Shown: positions 1 to 11,210, numbered from the stretch's first letter. The stretch: 64,000 bases of DNA from Magicicada septendecula (GCA_034769895.1 CM068373.1:279527158-279591157), one strand, 5' to 3'. The notes: generated from the sequence alone by a model not told the origin. Numbers and translations are program-made.

Positions 1-144
1 GCTACTTTGAGATGAAGGACAATACGTGACACTTATCACGCGTCCATAGCCGAGACTGACCCAGACTTCACCGGTCCGCGCACACTGTGTTCAAGGCCGC
101 AATCAATTACGCTCTAGTGTTTTTCAGTAGTTGACGCGTATTAT

Positions 145-375
145 GGATTATTCTAGAATTTGAGCGGGGTATAAATACAAGCATTCAGCGACGCTTAGTT
201 TCAGGTTAAGTGGCGATGTATTCCAGTGAGGTTCGAAGTATTAGTTGCGAAGTGTTAATGTGCGGGACTGTATTAGTTGACATTATTATTGCGTGTGGAC
301 AAATTTTGCTCGAATTATTGTACAAATTGATTATAAACTGTATTTGTGATAATAAAACTGGCTATTAGTGACTTC
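145..375 (+). promoter_or_regulatory. Promoter/LTR-like segment: heat-shock-element core, TATA box, poly(A) signal
   Basis: TTCTAGAA at 151-158 matches a paired heat-shock-element core. TATAAATA follows at 170-177 and AATAAA lies at 351-356. This TATA-then-poly(A) order over about 180 bp is what an LTR U3-R segment looks like, but no repeat partner, PBS or coding frame is visible in the window. It could equally be a chance cluster or a host promoter cut by the window edge. Nothing recognisable lies in 376-626. Confidence 0.25.
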
Positions 376-825
376 ATTGGTGTCTTGTATTTTGTTTTCT
401 CTGTACCAAACGACGAGCAGTAGACAATCATAACAGTATGGATAGGCATCATAAGATTCACGAAAATCAATGGTGCATTCAGAAGATCGTGAGACATAAT
501 CCATACAGACAGACAAATCCCAAACGGTTGACTTGAAACTGAAAACTCGGTTCGCCCTTTCACTAACCAAGATGAGTTATGTCCTCTGCCAAGTATATAC
601 TCTCCAAACACCATACTTTCTTTATACAGGATGATTCAAAACGGACTTTACAAATTGGAAAGCGTAAGCCTTTAGAAAATTATTCAGATGAATGATGAAT
701 GACTTACCTACAGAATCGGTTAAGGTGCCATTTTGCAGCAAAACACATCAATTTTGACTCAAGTAGTGCCGCAGTTCCAAATGCAGCCACCAGAAGCGCT
801 AACACAATTGTAATTGTTATTCAAA

Positions 826-1175
826 ATGGCTACTGTCACGGGTACGGAACGTGCTCGTTGTGTGTTTTGATTTCATGAAACGAAGTCAGCTACTACAGTC
901 GAACGTAATTTTCGTAGCAAGTATGGTAAAGCTCCCCCAAGTTGGCGTACAATTTACTTTTGGCACCAAGCCTTTGTTGAGACTGGTTATTCTGTACGCG
1001 ACACGCAAAATCAACAGGACGCGACTCCCGCAAGTTTCTGATGCCGCTGTGGAACAACTTACAGAGAGCTTTGCCCGTAGTCCTCGGAAATCAACACGCT
1101 GTGGTTCTCGTGAGACCGGTATACCACAACAGACCGTTTGGTGCTGTAACGTCTTTTCGCCGCGTTACAAATCCA
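826..1175 (+). pseudogene. Transposase N-terminal helix-turn-helix (DUF4817-type) remnant
   Basis: From the ATG at 826 the frame reads MATVTGTERARCVF, a stop, then FHETKSATTVERNFRSKYG. This is the N-terminal HTH of the transposase family common in arthropods; the stop sits where the family usually has Trp. The frame ends near 1058 and the neighbouring frame continues with 'VSDAAVEQLTESFARSPRKS' and 'SRETGIPQQTVW', the second HTH helix region. One nonsense change and at least one frameshift make it a pseudogene. Similarity stops near 1175, well before the catalytic domain at 2.8 kb. Confidence 0.7.
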
Positions 1176-1204
1176 GGGAACCCCTCGTAATTAAACTCCG
1201 TTAA

Positions 1205-2769
1205 TTAGATGGGCTGCCTACATTGTAACAGAATTGATCACAAATAATTAATATAACAAATTATTTACTAACTGTGTAAGGAAACAATGGCAAGGTATAC
1301 AATTGATTTAAGCACTCCTCATATGTGTGTAGCAAGAAGACTTCTCTTTATTTAACTTTTAAAAACATATACTGACAGATCCCATGACATTACTAATTCA
1401 ATTATTAAGTTATTTGAAAGGTTTCTTTAAACTTTGAGATCAAACTTGATTTTATATAGCTATACCTCGGATCCGGGTCAACTTTCTGTATTTCTGTAAT
1501 TAAGACTTTTAATTATACTCATTTCATGATATTAGCTTGCAAGACTTTCTTTTATTCAACCATTGGAAGAATGGTATTATTGCTTGAATTATATTACTCT
1601 ACATTAGCATATAAATTGTTACAACGTATGAAGTTAGGATAGTTACATGAAATTCTTAGATTTAATTTATAAGTCTTTACAAAGTTAATAGTTTCTGAAA
1701 AGTCTCTTTCAAGATGTGTTGTGTAACAAATATTAGTAACCCTCGATAGACAGGCTATCGAGTCACCTTTTAATTGGTATGCAGAAGACTCGTCCTGGGG
1801 TATCCGTCTTGGGAAACAGGAACAGCTACGTCGTCATCTCGGTCTGGCCTTCCTCTGTAAAGGGCTCCAAAAGTTCGCAGGTTGAACAATATGTCGTGTA
1901 GATATCTTCGATGATCTTGTAGATTCTCGGATGTCCTGATCTGCATATTCTGTCACGTGCAGTAGAGTTGGTGGCTTCTGATAGTTCACATCTCCGGGTA
2001 TGACTTTGGAATTGTTGTTATTTGTTGAAGCACGAAGTCATCTTGTGTTACACTCCTTTTTTACGTTTCGATTTTTTACTTTACTTTTCTTGTCTATTTA
2101 CATGACTATATTAATTAACACATCCAGATGCTTTAAACAGCTACATCTGGTACACCATCTTAAGGTGAGACAAAATATAGTTAACATATTTTAAGCGCAC
2201 AGCTCCTACGTCTATACTGTACGAAGTCACCATTGCAAGAGAGAGAAATTCCGCTCCCTTCGCCTGGTACTGGGCAAAAGTTAGTGGGACAATTTCCGCG
2301 CGAGAATATAGTTCCTAACTATATTTAAGTTAACATTTTTGTTTATACAAACTATCCCTAAACAAATATACATAATTTAAATCAGTTGTTTTAGCGACTA
2401 TTTATGTCTTCAGATTTTTAATTATTAACATTAGTTTTTTTTTATCTTATTCTAACTCACACAAGACTCGGAAAACATGTCGAGTCTGGAATCAACAGGA
2501 CAGCGCCTGCTTACAAGCAAAGGGTTAAATACGATATTAATAACTCTTTACAATTTATCTTTTTATTAGAGTATCTTATAACTAATTAATTACTGCTTCC
2601 TCTCATACTGAGTACATACAGGTATTTTATATTACTACAGTGAGATTTAAATGGCTTAAGAGCTCGCAACCTTAATTTTTAAAAAATTTTATTTTCTTGA
2701 TTATTTCTTTTATTTAAATCGTCACAGTGCGTATTACCCAAACGTTTGCAAGTAAAAGTATACAAACTT
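1205..2769. other. No recognisable gene; AT-rich DNA inside the mariner-like element
   Basis: This stretch separates the transposase HTH from its catalytic part, so at least part of it is likely a later insertion. It is AT-rich apart from a more balanced segment around 1740-1990. I see no transposase, RT, tRNA or TIR signal in it. Confidence 0.4.
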
Positions 2770-3330
2770 TTCTTGTTACAAAATATTAATGGACCAGACA
2801 AAGTCGCTAGTCAACACTTCTGTGCAGAAATGCTGGATCGGATAGAACCGGATGAGACATCCCCGGACAACATTTCTTATCAGTAGCAAGGTGAAGGAGA
2901 ATCTTGAGTAGCGAAAATCCACATGAAACACTGCAGCATGAGCGTGACAGCCAAAAGTGGGTGTTTTTGTGCCCTCGCCAAATTTAAAGTGTATGGCCCG
3001 TTCTTTTTTATGGATAAAAACATAATGATATCGTGTATCTGGATATGCTTGAATGTTTCCTCATTCCACAGGTAGACGAAGATGACCACGATCACCGGCT
3101 TCACTACCAGCAAGACGGGGCCTCACTTCAGCTTACACGTCCGGGATTTTCTTGATAACCGATTCCCAGCTAGTTGGACTGGTCGTGCAGGGCCTGTCGC
3201 ATGGGCACCTCGCTCCCCAGATTTGATCCCCCTTGACCCGTACTGGCAAGTTTAAAATGAAATTGACTTCAGGTGGGATGTCTGCCGTATCACAAATGGT
3301 GCTCACATCGAACCAAAATGACTGTTTTAT
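2770..3330 (+). pseudogene. Tc1/mariner-like transposase catalytic-domain remnant
   Basis: Across shifting frames the plus strand gives fragments in family order: a 'DEATFHISSKV'-like block, 'HETLQHERDSQKWVFLCPRQ'-like and 'KVYGPFFF' blocks, 'YLDMLECF', 'YQQDGASLQLT', 'VAWAPRSPDLIPLD' and finally 'DVCRITNGAHIE'. These are the DDE-fold landmarks of the same transposase family as the HTH upstream. Many stops and frameshifts exclude function. The residual C-terminus runs directly into a trinucleotide repeat at about 3344, where a LINE tail begins on the opposite strand. Confidence 0.6.
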
Positions 3331-3339
3331 GAAAAACTT

Positions 3340-3790
3340 GATGCCTTCTTCTTCTTCTTCTTCTTCTTCTTCTTCTTCTTCTTCTTCTTCTTCTTCTTCT
3401 TCTTCTTCTTCTTCTTCTTCTTCTTCTTTTTCTTTTTCTTTTTCTTTTTCTTTTTCTTTTTCTTCATCTTCTTCTTCTTCTTCTTCTCTTTCTTCACTAC
3501 ATAGCTTGGGCTATAGCTCGTTCCGACTTCACAGAGTCTCTGCCATTTTTTCCAGTGTCTTCCACGACCCCTCGTCCCCACTGGCCTATATTCAAACGCT
3601 TGTTTAGGAATACGCATGTCTACCATGCGTTCCACATGTGACATCCAATTCTGCCTCTAATCCTTTATTCTCTCCAGAACCGACTGTAACTCCAGTTCTC
3701 TTCTTATGTCGTCGTTTCATAGATGATCTCTCAACCTACATCCTTTAACTGCTCTTAAATTTTTATTTCTCAGGCCTCGAAACTCCAAAT
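3340..3790 (-). mobile_element. LINE-B-like 3' fragment with (AAG)n tail, nested in the mariner-like element
   Basis: Read on the minus strand, 3790-3500 encodes the LINE C-terminus (…SHVERMVDMRIPKQAFEYRP…GRGRHWKKW) and closely resembles the copy at 21.7-22.1 kb. It ends in a long GAA/AAG tract (about 3344-3490, with an interrupted GAAAA stretch at 3426-3465). The fragment is 5'-truncated and frame-disrupted. Its position between the transposase C-terminus and the mariner right end shows it inserted after that element. Confidence 0.65.
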
Positions 3791-3879
3791 GCTTTAGCCT
3801 TAGCATTGTCAAGTCGTTTTCCTGTATATCCAGCCGGTTTTTTTTTTTATTGTCTGTTGAAGTATTCGAGTAAACTAAA

Positions 3880-4200
3880 TTTTACCTGAAAGAGTTACCA
3901 GCCCCTCGCACAACCTCCAACCTGGAGGGCCAGGTGCATTGATTTCGGAGTACACAACCCCAAGACCGGCCGCCTTCTCTACGGCTGATGAACTCGGTCT
4001 GCCCATTCTAAATTAAGAAATTAGAATGAAAAAATAAATACACCCCAGCCTTCGAGTAATCTAATAATGTCGGGGTCAGAAAGAACAAGAGTCAGTCAAG
4101 AGAGACTAGAAAGGAAAGATTAGAGGTAGGGATCTCACCCAAGACAAGTTGAAGCAAAGTGAGAATCCAGCTAGGACACATCGGGATTGCCAAACCCGTA
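3880..4200. repeat. Unclassified segment before the mariner right end
   Basis: More GC-balanced than its surroundings, with 'CCCCAAGACCGGC' at about 3959 that recurs near 58.99 kb and a 'CGGTCTGCCCAT'-type string whose counterpart sits near 59.11 kb. It is probably part of a dispersed repeat. I cannot assign the class. Confidence 0.25.
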
Positions 4201-4340
4201 TAAACAAGATGTGGACCCCTGATGTAACTTGATGTGTTTTGTTTTAAAATGGCACCTCAACCGACTCTGTAAGTTGTCTGAATAAATTTCTATACACTTT
4301 CAAAGTTGTAAAGCCCTTTTTGACTTTTTGAATTACTCTG

Positions 4341-5332
4341 TAAGTCCTTGATTAAACGTCTATAAGGTGTTTAGGGTAACCTCCTTGATCACGAGAAAAC
4401 GTTTTTACCTTAATTCACTGTGCACTGTTGACTGCCAAAGAGATAGAGATATACTTTACAGAAAACTGACGCAAGCTCTATACCGCGTCAACTTTCCCTT
4501 TCGTATCGTGAGCGACAAGGACAGAGCTGAATCCACAATTATGAATACCTAGAAAAGAAAGCAAACAATAAATTAACGTCGTGGGACAATCTCCAGTGCT
4601 TCTGTCACATGGCAAAAGGTAATAATAATGGTTATAAACGAAAGTCTCGCATGCATGCAACCAACATGCGAGGAACTCACACGTTACTGTGAGCACCGCG
4701 GTAGTGTCTATAGTGTACAACTTAAGTGATAAACACTCCACATATATACAACTCAATAATATCAATGTACGAATAGGCAGTGTTTTTACTTCCATGTTCC
4801 ATAAGGAAATGGAAGTATGGTGATGGCGAAAAAATCGTGTTCGAGATAAGGGCTGATTCTGATTGTACTACCCTTAAAACATAAAGAAAAGTCATTTTCC
4901 GAAAAGTGTCTGTGTGCATGTGTCTGTGTGTCTGTGTCTCTATCTGTGTGTCTATGTGTAGAATTTTTTTCTATGGCGAACGATAACTGCCGCAAATTCA
5001 AACAGAATCAAATAATTTTTTGCATATGTGCCTGAGTTGTAGGACTCAAGGCCTATTGATTTTGGGGAAGCTCGGTTAAGGGGAAGGGGTAGTTTACTAG
5101 CAACGTTTTATGTTTTAACATGAGTAAAGTACTTAATTTTGATAAATTAAGTATCCTGAAAAGAAGGTCATGATAATCCACTGTAGAATGGTAGATGAAA
5201 TATCTATAAATGGAAAGGGTAGTTGAAGGGAGACGGGGTAATTTTCTATAAATGAAAATGATAGTTGAAGAGGAAGGGGTTAATTTTTTATATGTGTACT
5301 ACGTTATCGGAAACAAAAGAAGTAGTTTGTTG
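4341..5332. other. No gene seen; short tandem duplication near 5.2 kb
   Basis: AT-rich DNA without coding signal. Around 5202-5289 a unit of about 43 bp beginning 'TCTATAAATG' and ending 'GGGGTWAATTTT' occurs twice. A degraded (TG)n tract lies at about 4912-4960. Confidence 0.35.
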
Positions 5333-5440
5333 TTAAAATTCCTTCTCGGGCTGATTGGCCGTAGTCCAATGTTTTCTGCAAAACCAGACGTTTCGGCAGT
5401 GCCATCGACTGCCATCCTCAGTGAAAATCGAGTGCGATAA
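5333..5440 (-). mobile_element. Penelope-like element terminal repeat (pLTR) fragment with hammerhead-like motif
   Basis: On the minus strand: CTGAGGAT, then GGCAG/CTGCC as a perfect 5-bp stem, then GAAACGTCTG, followed by an 'ACGGCC…AATTTTAACAA' end. The same order occurs at the 9.2 kb and 27.8 kb foldbacks, which share the 'AATTTTAACAA' end. Assignment to PLE rests on the 29.3-29.8 kb copy, where the motif follows a PLE C-terminal coding fragment. Confidence 0.45.
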
Positions 5441-5875
5441 CGTGAGGTGGTATACGTTAGTTACCACAGTACCGTGGTTAAGGCTGGAGAAAGAAGTAGT
5501 TTCTATGGAAATATATGTATTTCACTTCGAAAAAGATTTTAAATATAAATCTTAGAACATGGAAGTCATGTATGGTTCTCCGTACCGATATTTTTGTTAT
5601 CGAAGCGGGTAGGCCTAATCATAATTCACAGGCAGGCCTACTTCTTGGCAATGTGGGACTTCTCAAGAATCGTTCTGCCCACTAAAAACAGCCTCCTCAT
5701 CACAGACGGAATGGGTTTTCCTCATTTCCTCCTTTCGTTTCGGATGGAGTTCTGTAAAAAGTGGAGATGGTTATATATTGTGTTCCCCCTCTCCTGACAA
5801 CATTTCCCGAAGGTACACAGAATTTAATATAACTGGTTGTTATAAATAATATTTACATCTTTCTAAATATCTCTC

Positions 5876-6097
5876 TTGGCTCGGGGAAGGAACGAGGATA
5901 TTAGACGCAATTTAAACATTGTATCATTGCTCCAGAAGACTGAAGAGCAAAGAAGGAGATGGTGTGTATACTTGAATCGCATGCCTGATATCCGTCTAAC
6001 TGTGGCTGCCTTGGGTATCACCCTACTAGAAAGAGAAATGTCGGTAGACCGAGGAGGAGATGGGTTCCGGAACAGGTCTAAGGTCTAGTCCTTGGAG

Positions 6098-6136
<39 letters not shown>
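5876..6136 (+). mobile_element. LINE-B-like 3' fragment with (ATG)n tail
   Basis: The plus strand encodes 'RNEDIRRNLNIVSLLQKTEEQ' (split here), then a 'CVYLNRMPDIR' block: the C-terminal region of RTE-like LINEs just after the RT domain. It ends in an (ATG/GAT)n tract at 6098-6136. About 220 bp of LINE remain; the rest is lost to 5' truncation. Confidence 0.55.
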
Positions 6137-6137
<1 letters not shown>

Positions 6138-6203
6138 TCTTCCTTAAAGAGACAATGAACCCCCCCCCAATCCTCCCCTCTGGTTACGCCCATGAAGTCA
6201 GGC

Positions 6204-7271
6204 GATTCCCGGGCATTTTTCCGAATCGAATTTACCGAAACGTAAAAACCGAATAACTTTTTTTTACCGAATGGTCGTTTATCGAAATTTAATATCCCGA
6301 ATGCATTTTCCCCAATCTAATATCTCGAATATACATGTTCCCGAATCAGTAACCATGGATACGTTCAAATTCAGATTTCGTAATTAAACATTGAGAATAC
6401 TTTTTGTGCCAACAAAATTGAAGTACCGGTAGTAAATTAAAAAGTCGCTCATGTCAACCACTGTTTTTATATAGGCCTACCGCCGGACAACAAAGAATAA
6501 TGAGTGACTTTAAAAAACAATCATAAACGCGTGTGCTTCATTTTTCTCAGAGGTATCTCTGCATGTTTTTTCATCTTGGAGAAACGTTGTACGGGAAAAT
6601 TAAGAATGAGGGCTTGCAAGAGGCGTAAAACGACCCCAAAAATAGAGAATTAAAAATTCGTGCACATATGTTGCTAGTGCATACGTGCCAGTAGATGATG
6701 TTAAATCAGATGAAGTGTCAGAATCCTTGATCGACTACTTTGAAGAGTATTAGTCACTGGACGAACTGCAAGAGGTAGAAGAAGGGCGGTGCCACCTCGA
6801 GATCCAATAAAATGTTGGACTCACTATGAAGCGACGCAACAAGGTGCTCATAGAACGAATAATGTGAGCGAAGGTGGGCACGACCGTTTTCGAATCATTA
6901 TTGCTAACCATCGTCCAGATTGTATTCGGCCCTGACGGAGTTTCTGAAAGAGCAAGCTGATTCTGAAACAGTTCTCGCTGAATTAACTCTTGGCAGAAAT
7001 GTTAAGAAGAAATGGTTGGCTGTGCAAAAAAGAATGAGGTATTCGTGATGGTCTATGAAAACTACAAAACTGAAGACCGTATTGTAGAGTAACTCCGAGC
7101 ACTAGCTAACAATATTGTAATTTAGAAAGTCAAAAAATAAATATTCATGTACTTATATATTGATACATTCGGGTGTATTGATTTCGGAAAAATACATGCA
7201 GGATATTGGATTCGCGGTTTTCAAATTCGGGATATTAGCTTTCCGCAAAATATATATTCGATTCGGGAACT
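6204..7271 (+). mobile_element. MULE (Mutator-like) transposon remnant with 9-bp target duplication
   Basis: The ends GATTCCCG… (6204) and …CGGGAACT (7271) are imperfect inverted repeats, and subterminal 'CCGAA/CGAAA' strings repeat at both sides. The flanks AAGTCAGGC (6195-6203) and AAGTCAGTC (7272-7280) form a 9-bp duplication with one mismatch, the size typical of MULEs. Inside, the plus strand encodes 'DPIKCWTHYEATQQGAHRTN' then 'NVSEGGHDRFR', the C-terminal block of MULE transposases, broken by stops. It is closely related to the element at 22388-23689 but keeps the DPIKCW segment that the other has lost. Confidence 0.75.
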
Positions 7272-7594
7272 AAGTCAGTCATTACTTCGCAGGAGTAGGT
7301 CTCAGCCGATGGTCTTACTATAGTTCCACGGGATTTTCAAATGTAATGTGTAGGAATCTCACTCCCATGGCACTGGCTCTGCCAGCGAGTCTTTCGTAGC
7401 CAGAGCTTCTACATCAAAGTCGCACACTGTATCGCATACCCTACATCCCACAATACTGTCGAGACACAACGGTTACTATAGGATTGGTGCCACGACTCTT
7501 CATCGTGCTTCGCTAAAGCTGGAGAACTGAATAACACGTGTCCCATATCCTGTATCACAATTAGGCTATATTGTGAAATGTGTGTCTGTGTTTA
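7272..7594. other. No feature recognised
   Basis: About 320 bp of mixed composition between the MULE and the next LINE. No coding or repeat signal was identified. Confidence 0.4.
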
Positions 7595-8536
7595 ATTACT
7601 AAAAACGGGCAAATTGGACCATATGCTGATGACCTAGTTATACTCGGCCGTAACAAAAATGCAGTAAAGGAAACATTCGTAGAACTGGAAGGACAGATAA
7701 AGAAGGCTGAGCTGTTGATAAACCAGGACAAAACAAAATTCAAGTGTGTTTCAAAATCAAGAAATAATTAAAGAAATACAGTGGATGTTGGAGGCTATAG
7801 CTTTGAGCAAGTGGATAATTTTACCTACCTGGGATCACTCCTAAATGAGGCTAATTTGAACAACGAGGAAATAAAATCAAGTAGGCCTATAACAAAAGGA
7901 AACAGAGCGTATTTTGTAAACAAGAAACTATTCTGCTCTAGGATCCTAAGTCATAATTCTAAACTGAAAATTTATAAAAGTCTTATAAGACCAGTCGTGA
8001 CTTACGGCTGTGAAATATGGACCATGCGGAAGAAAGATGAAGATCTTAAACAATTTGAAAGAAAAATACTGAGGAGAATTTGTGGGCCAGTAGTGCAACA
8101 AGATGGCACTTGGGGGATCCACATGAATCTTGAACCTAATACATTAATAAACAGCGAAAACGTAGTAAAGTTTATTAAGTCACAGAGAATTAGATGGCTA
8201 GGACATATTTATAGATTGAAAAGACCAGAAATACGAGAGCTATCAGAATGAAAACCCTTGGAGTCTAGGCCCAGAGGAAGACCGAGAAAGAGGTGGATGG
8301 AGGAGGTGTTGAGGAGGACGTGCGAACCATAAGAATCAAGAGGGTGAAAGATTGTTACTGATAACAGAAGGGAATGGTGTAGAATTGTTGAGGAAGCCAA
8401 ATCTCATAGAGGGATCTAGAGCCAAAGGAAGAAGAAGAAGAAGAAGAAGAAGAAGAAGAAGAAGAAGAAGAAGAAGAAGAAGAAGAAGAAGAAGAAGAAG
8501 AAGAAGAAGAAGAAGAAGAAGAAGAAGAAGAAGAAG
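7595..8536 (+). mobile_element. LINE-A fragment: RT active-site box to 3' (AAG)n tail
   Basis: The plus strand encodes 'PYADDLVILGRNKNA' (the YADD catalytic box of the reverse transcriptase), then after a stop near 7771 'VDNFTYLGSLLNEA', 'VTYGCEIWTMRKKDEDL', 'RRICGPVVQQDGTWGI' and 'RIRWLGHIYRLKR'. This is the last third of an RTE-like LINE. The C-terminus degrades by frameshift ('RPRGRPRKRWMEE' in another frame) and runs into a 110-bp (AAG)n tract at 8427-8536. It is 5'-truncated just upstream of the YADD box, as are several LINEs in this window. Confidence 0.75.
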
Positions 8537-9082
8537 GTGCATGCGTGCGTGCGTGCGTGTGGTTTTGAAATTCCACTGAATACTGTACAAGTAATATTCA
8601 AATATAGGGAAAATATTAATTGTTTCCTTCATAATCTACCATTTACTAATAAGTTAATGATTTTAAAATTAATTAGATTGAACGTAATTATAGGCTATTG
8701 CATTACAGCGCGGAAGAGAAAGGAGTTATAGGACATAAAACAAAATTTACGGTTAATTGCACGTGTGTATAAATTCCCTCTTTCCGAACATCCGCTTATT
8801 TTGTTCACATTTTAACATTACTTTTCTATCTTTAGCATTCTAAGCAATCTGGGCATGTACTCTTCAGTTTTTACATGGAAGACGTGCTATAGCAATGGAC
8901 ACGAAACTTAATCACTACACTTACTATTTAAAAAACAAAAAGATGGATAATGACTGCCTTATTCGCCAATGACCAGCGCAGTGGTGTATGACAGTGGAGG
9001 GTCCTTCTATATAAAGAGACATCCATGGGCTATATTTCACTGTTTCAGAATATAACCTTACAAAAGAATTTATGTCAGGACT
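8537..9082. other. AT-rich intergenic DNA
   Basis: A short (TGCG)n tract follows the LINE tail at 8537-8560. The rest is AT-rich, without coding or structural signal. Confidence 0.4.
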
Positions 9083-9350
9083 ATTGGGCCGTTGTCGATT
9101 GCTTTGATCTGTCGTTGCCTAGACGTTTCGGCGAACCTGACGTTTGCTTTTATCTCGGTCTGTGGTACGTTCAGATTCCACACTTTGTCGAACATTTTGT
9201 AAACTTTTTTCTACTGAAAAAGGCCTTCGGCGGGTGGCCGAAACATCTAGATCAAAGTAATCGACCACGGACCAACGGCCTGGACATAAATTCTTTTATT
9301 AACAACTCCGGCCGTGATAGCCAACGAAATAACAATTTTACAATTTTAAC
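9083..9350. mobile_element. Short PLE-type foldback: two pLTR ends in inverted orientation
   Basis: The left segment (about 9083-9135: GGCCGTTGTCGATTGC…AGACGTTTCGGC) is the inverse of the right segment (about 9225-9285: GGCCGAAACATCTAG…CCAACGGCC). The right arm carries CTGAAAAA, a GGCC/GGCC stem, then GAAAC (about 9213-9235), and ends in 'AATTTTACAATTTTAAC' like the 5.3 and 27.9 kb copies. Penelope elements are known to carry terminal repeats in direct or inverted orientation. No coding sequence remains here. Confidence 0.45.
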
Positions 9351-9486
9351 ACAACGGGTTTGATAGGGATAGGTACTGGCTATATGAAGTAGCTGTATTA
9401 TCTAGAATGTATTGCGGAATAAGGAGGACTCTGGGCAGGCACAGCTGAAATAGTGCCGGTAGGCAGTGTGATGGAACAAGTATACA

Positions 9487-9862
9487 TTCAGCAGAAATGA
9501 AATTGTAAAGGAAGCCGATTCGTAGCCCATTCAGTAGAACGAGGAGTTGTAAAGAGAGTCGATTCAGTAACCCACTCATTAAAACGGGATATTCTAAAGG
9601 GAGTCGATTTGATTCAGCAGAACGAGGAGTTGTAAAGAGAGTCGATTCAGTAGCCAACTCACTAAAAGGGATGTTCTAAAGGGAGTCGATTCGATTCAGC
9701 AGCCCATTCAGTAGAACGAGGAGTTGTAAAGGGAGTCGATTCAGTAGCCGATTCAGTAGAACGGGATGTTGTAAAGGAGTCGATTCGATTCAGCAGCCCA
9801 TTCTGTACAAGTGGGAGCAGTAAAAGGAGCCGATTCAGTAGCCCATTCAGGAGAAGGAGAAG
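9487..9862. repeat. Minisatellite, unit about 48 bp, about 7-8 degenerate copies
   Basis: The core string GATTCAGTAGCCCATTCAGT, followed by an 'AGAACGAGGAGTTGTAAAG' type segment, recurs with indels, alternating with variants such as 'AAAACGGGATATTCTAAAG'. Two unit types seem to alternate, giving a higher-order period near 95 bp. The array ends directly beside a LINE fragment. Confidence 0.8.
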
Positions 9863-9887
9863 ATCTGGAAATTAACAAAACCTAATT

Positions 9888-10178
9888 GTAAACGTATCCA
9901 GGCTGCAGAGATGAAATTTTTGCGTTCAGCGGCAAGATATACGTTAAGACATGATGAGAAGAATGATGATATCCGGAAGGAACTGATTATATTTTTAATA
10001 AGTGAGAAAATAATAGAGTATCGCACCAAACGGAAAGACCATTTAAACAGGCAGCCAGATGATAACATTGATAAAAGAAAGCTTGGCGTTCTACAGTAAG
10101 AGGTAAAATACAGGACGCCCAAAAGCAAGATGGACACAACAGACCATAATGAATGACTAACCGCTGAAGTAGATGATG
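9888..10178 (+). mobile_element. LINE-B-like 3' fragment
   Basis: The plus strand encodes 'RIQAAEMKFLRSAARYTLRH' and then 'DDIRKELIIFLISEKIIEYR', collinear with the C-terminal region of the LINE-B copies at 40.9 and 49.3 kb. A stop follows near 10099. Degraded 'GRPKAR' coding follows, and the fragment ends at a short GATGATGATGA tail near 10170-10180. Confidence 0.6.
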
Positions 10179-10614
10179 ATGAAAAATCTAGACAGAATAT
10201 CGCGTCAGCGAGGTAACCGAAATTAGTTCAGTTATAACGTGTTCTTCACGGTGTAAACTCAAGCGTTCCGGTATCTTGATACGCGTATCATAGAAACAAT
10301 ACGGTGAAACGCAGTACTTATAAAATGTAATACATAATCGTGAACACGCATCAAGGATCATTTGAAACGTCCATAAGCGACCGACCAACGTCTATTAGTT
10401 ACACAAAGGCAAATCAAATTAGTCATGCTTCATGTAGGGTCACCCACCACGAGTACTGTACATACCAATAACCTTGTTTATAAAACGGTAGAATACATAG
10501 GCCTATTAAACGGAACGAGAACTATAAGCAAGGTTGTATACGTAAGGTAATAATAATGTTCTAGTAGACAGCTGGAAGGGAGAGAGCCGTGGAGGAAACA
10601 GGTGCAATGGTGTT
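10179..10614. other. No feature recognised
   Basis: Roughly 430 bp with no coding, TIR or tandem-repeat signal apart from one TAGGCCTA octamer at 10498. Confidence 0.35.
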
Positions 10615-11210
10615 GTGTAGACAGAGAGAGAGAGAGAGAGAATGAGCGTGTACAGAGGAGGGGGGAAATATTTCCCCCACACTTATAAAGCGATCTTCGT
10701 TAAACCAGGTATAACACGGACCAGTTGTGTACTGTTGTTGCTGGTGTGTGTGTGTGTTGTCTGCGCTGGCTGTTTGTTCGCTTGACCAGAGATCGATAGC
10801 TGTCTTCGATTTCGATAATTATTTATTGCATTAAAAAAACATAATAATAATAATAACCACGTCTACTAAAATATATAGCAGTTTTAAAATAGAACAAAAT
10901 GGCCGGGTGACGAAGAGTGCGTGTACGGTAGCTGGTGGCCAACATTCCAGTAGCACTGACAACGTCTGCCCGAGTCTCGTTCCCGTGACCTTTACCTGTT
11001 TATACCGGACAAGCATACCGCGTCGGAACAACTGACTTCCATCGAGTGATTGTTTCTCAGTGTACTATACAGTGTTGTTAAAATTTTTTTTTTAAGAGTA
11101 AGTGAAAAGAAAATTTCGATTAAAATGAAAACCAACTTGTGATGTGTGTGTGTTTGGATTATGCTAAACGCCTCGACGGACCTGCGGATTTTCTTCATTA
11201 AAAGGTAAGG
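10615..11210 (+). promoter_or_regulatory. Candidate promoter and 5'-UTR exon (GA tract, palindrome, TATA-like box, splice donor)
   Basis: In order on the plus strand: a (GA)n tract (10621-10641), an 18-bp perfect palindrome GGGGGAAATATTTCCCCC (10661-10678; resembles a kappa-B/Rel site), a TTATAAAG TATA-like box (about 10681), roughly 500 bp of transcribed-looking sequence with very short ATG frames, and AAAAGGTAAGG (about 11200-11210), which fits a 5' splice site. This is how a TATA promoter with a non-coding first exon would look. No downstream coding exon was found, so the call is tentative. Confidence 0.3.

Larger units (their letters stand above)
627..4340 (+). mobile_element. Tc1/mariner-like transposon with TA target duplication and long inverted ends (degenerate, with insertions)
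   Basis: The left end CAGGATGATTCAAAA (627) and the right end read on the minus strand, CAGAGTAATTCAAAA (ending 4340), match and are flanked by TA at 625-626 and 4341-4342. Similarity continues about 120 bp inward: both arms carry a version of 'CTTACAGARTCGGTTRAGGTGCC' split over small gaps, then 'AAACACATCAA'. Between them lie an N-terminal HTH remnant (826-1175) and a catalytic-domain remnant (2770-3330) on the plus strand. The element is far longer than a normal 1.3-2 kb member because of a LINE insertion (about 3340-3790) and unrecognised DNA at 1205-2769 and 3880-4200. It is clearly inactive. Confidence 0.72.

Noticed and set aside
3233-3644. Poly-Ser, poly-Lys and poly-Arg frames in AAG/TTC tracts (also 8.35-8.63, 31.3-31.6 and 57.9 kb)
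   Set aside because: Microsatellite translations. The only real coding remnants are the LINE parts flanking them.
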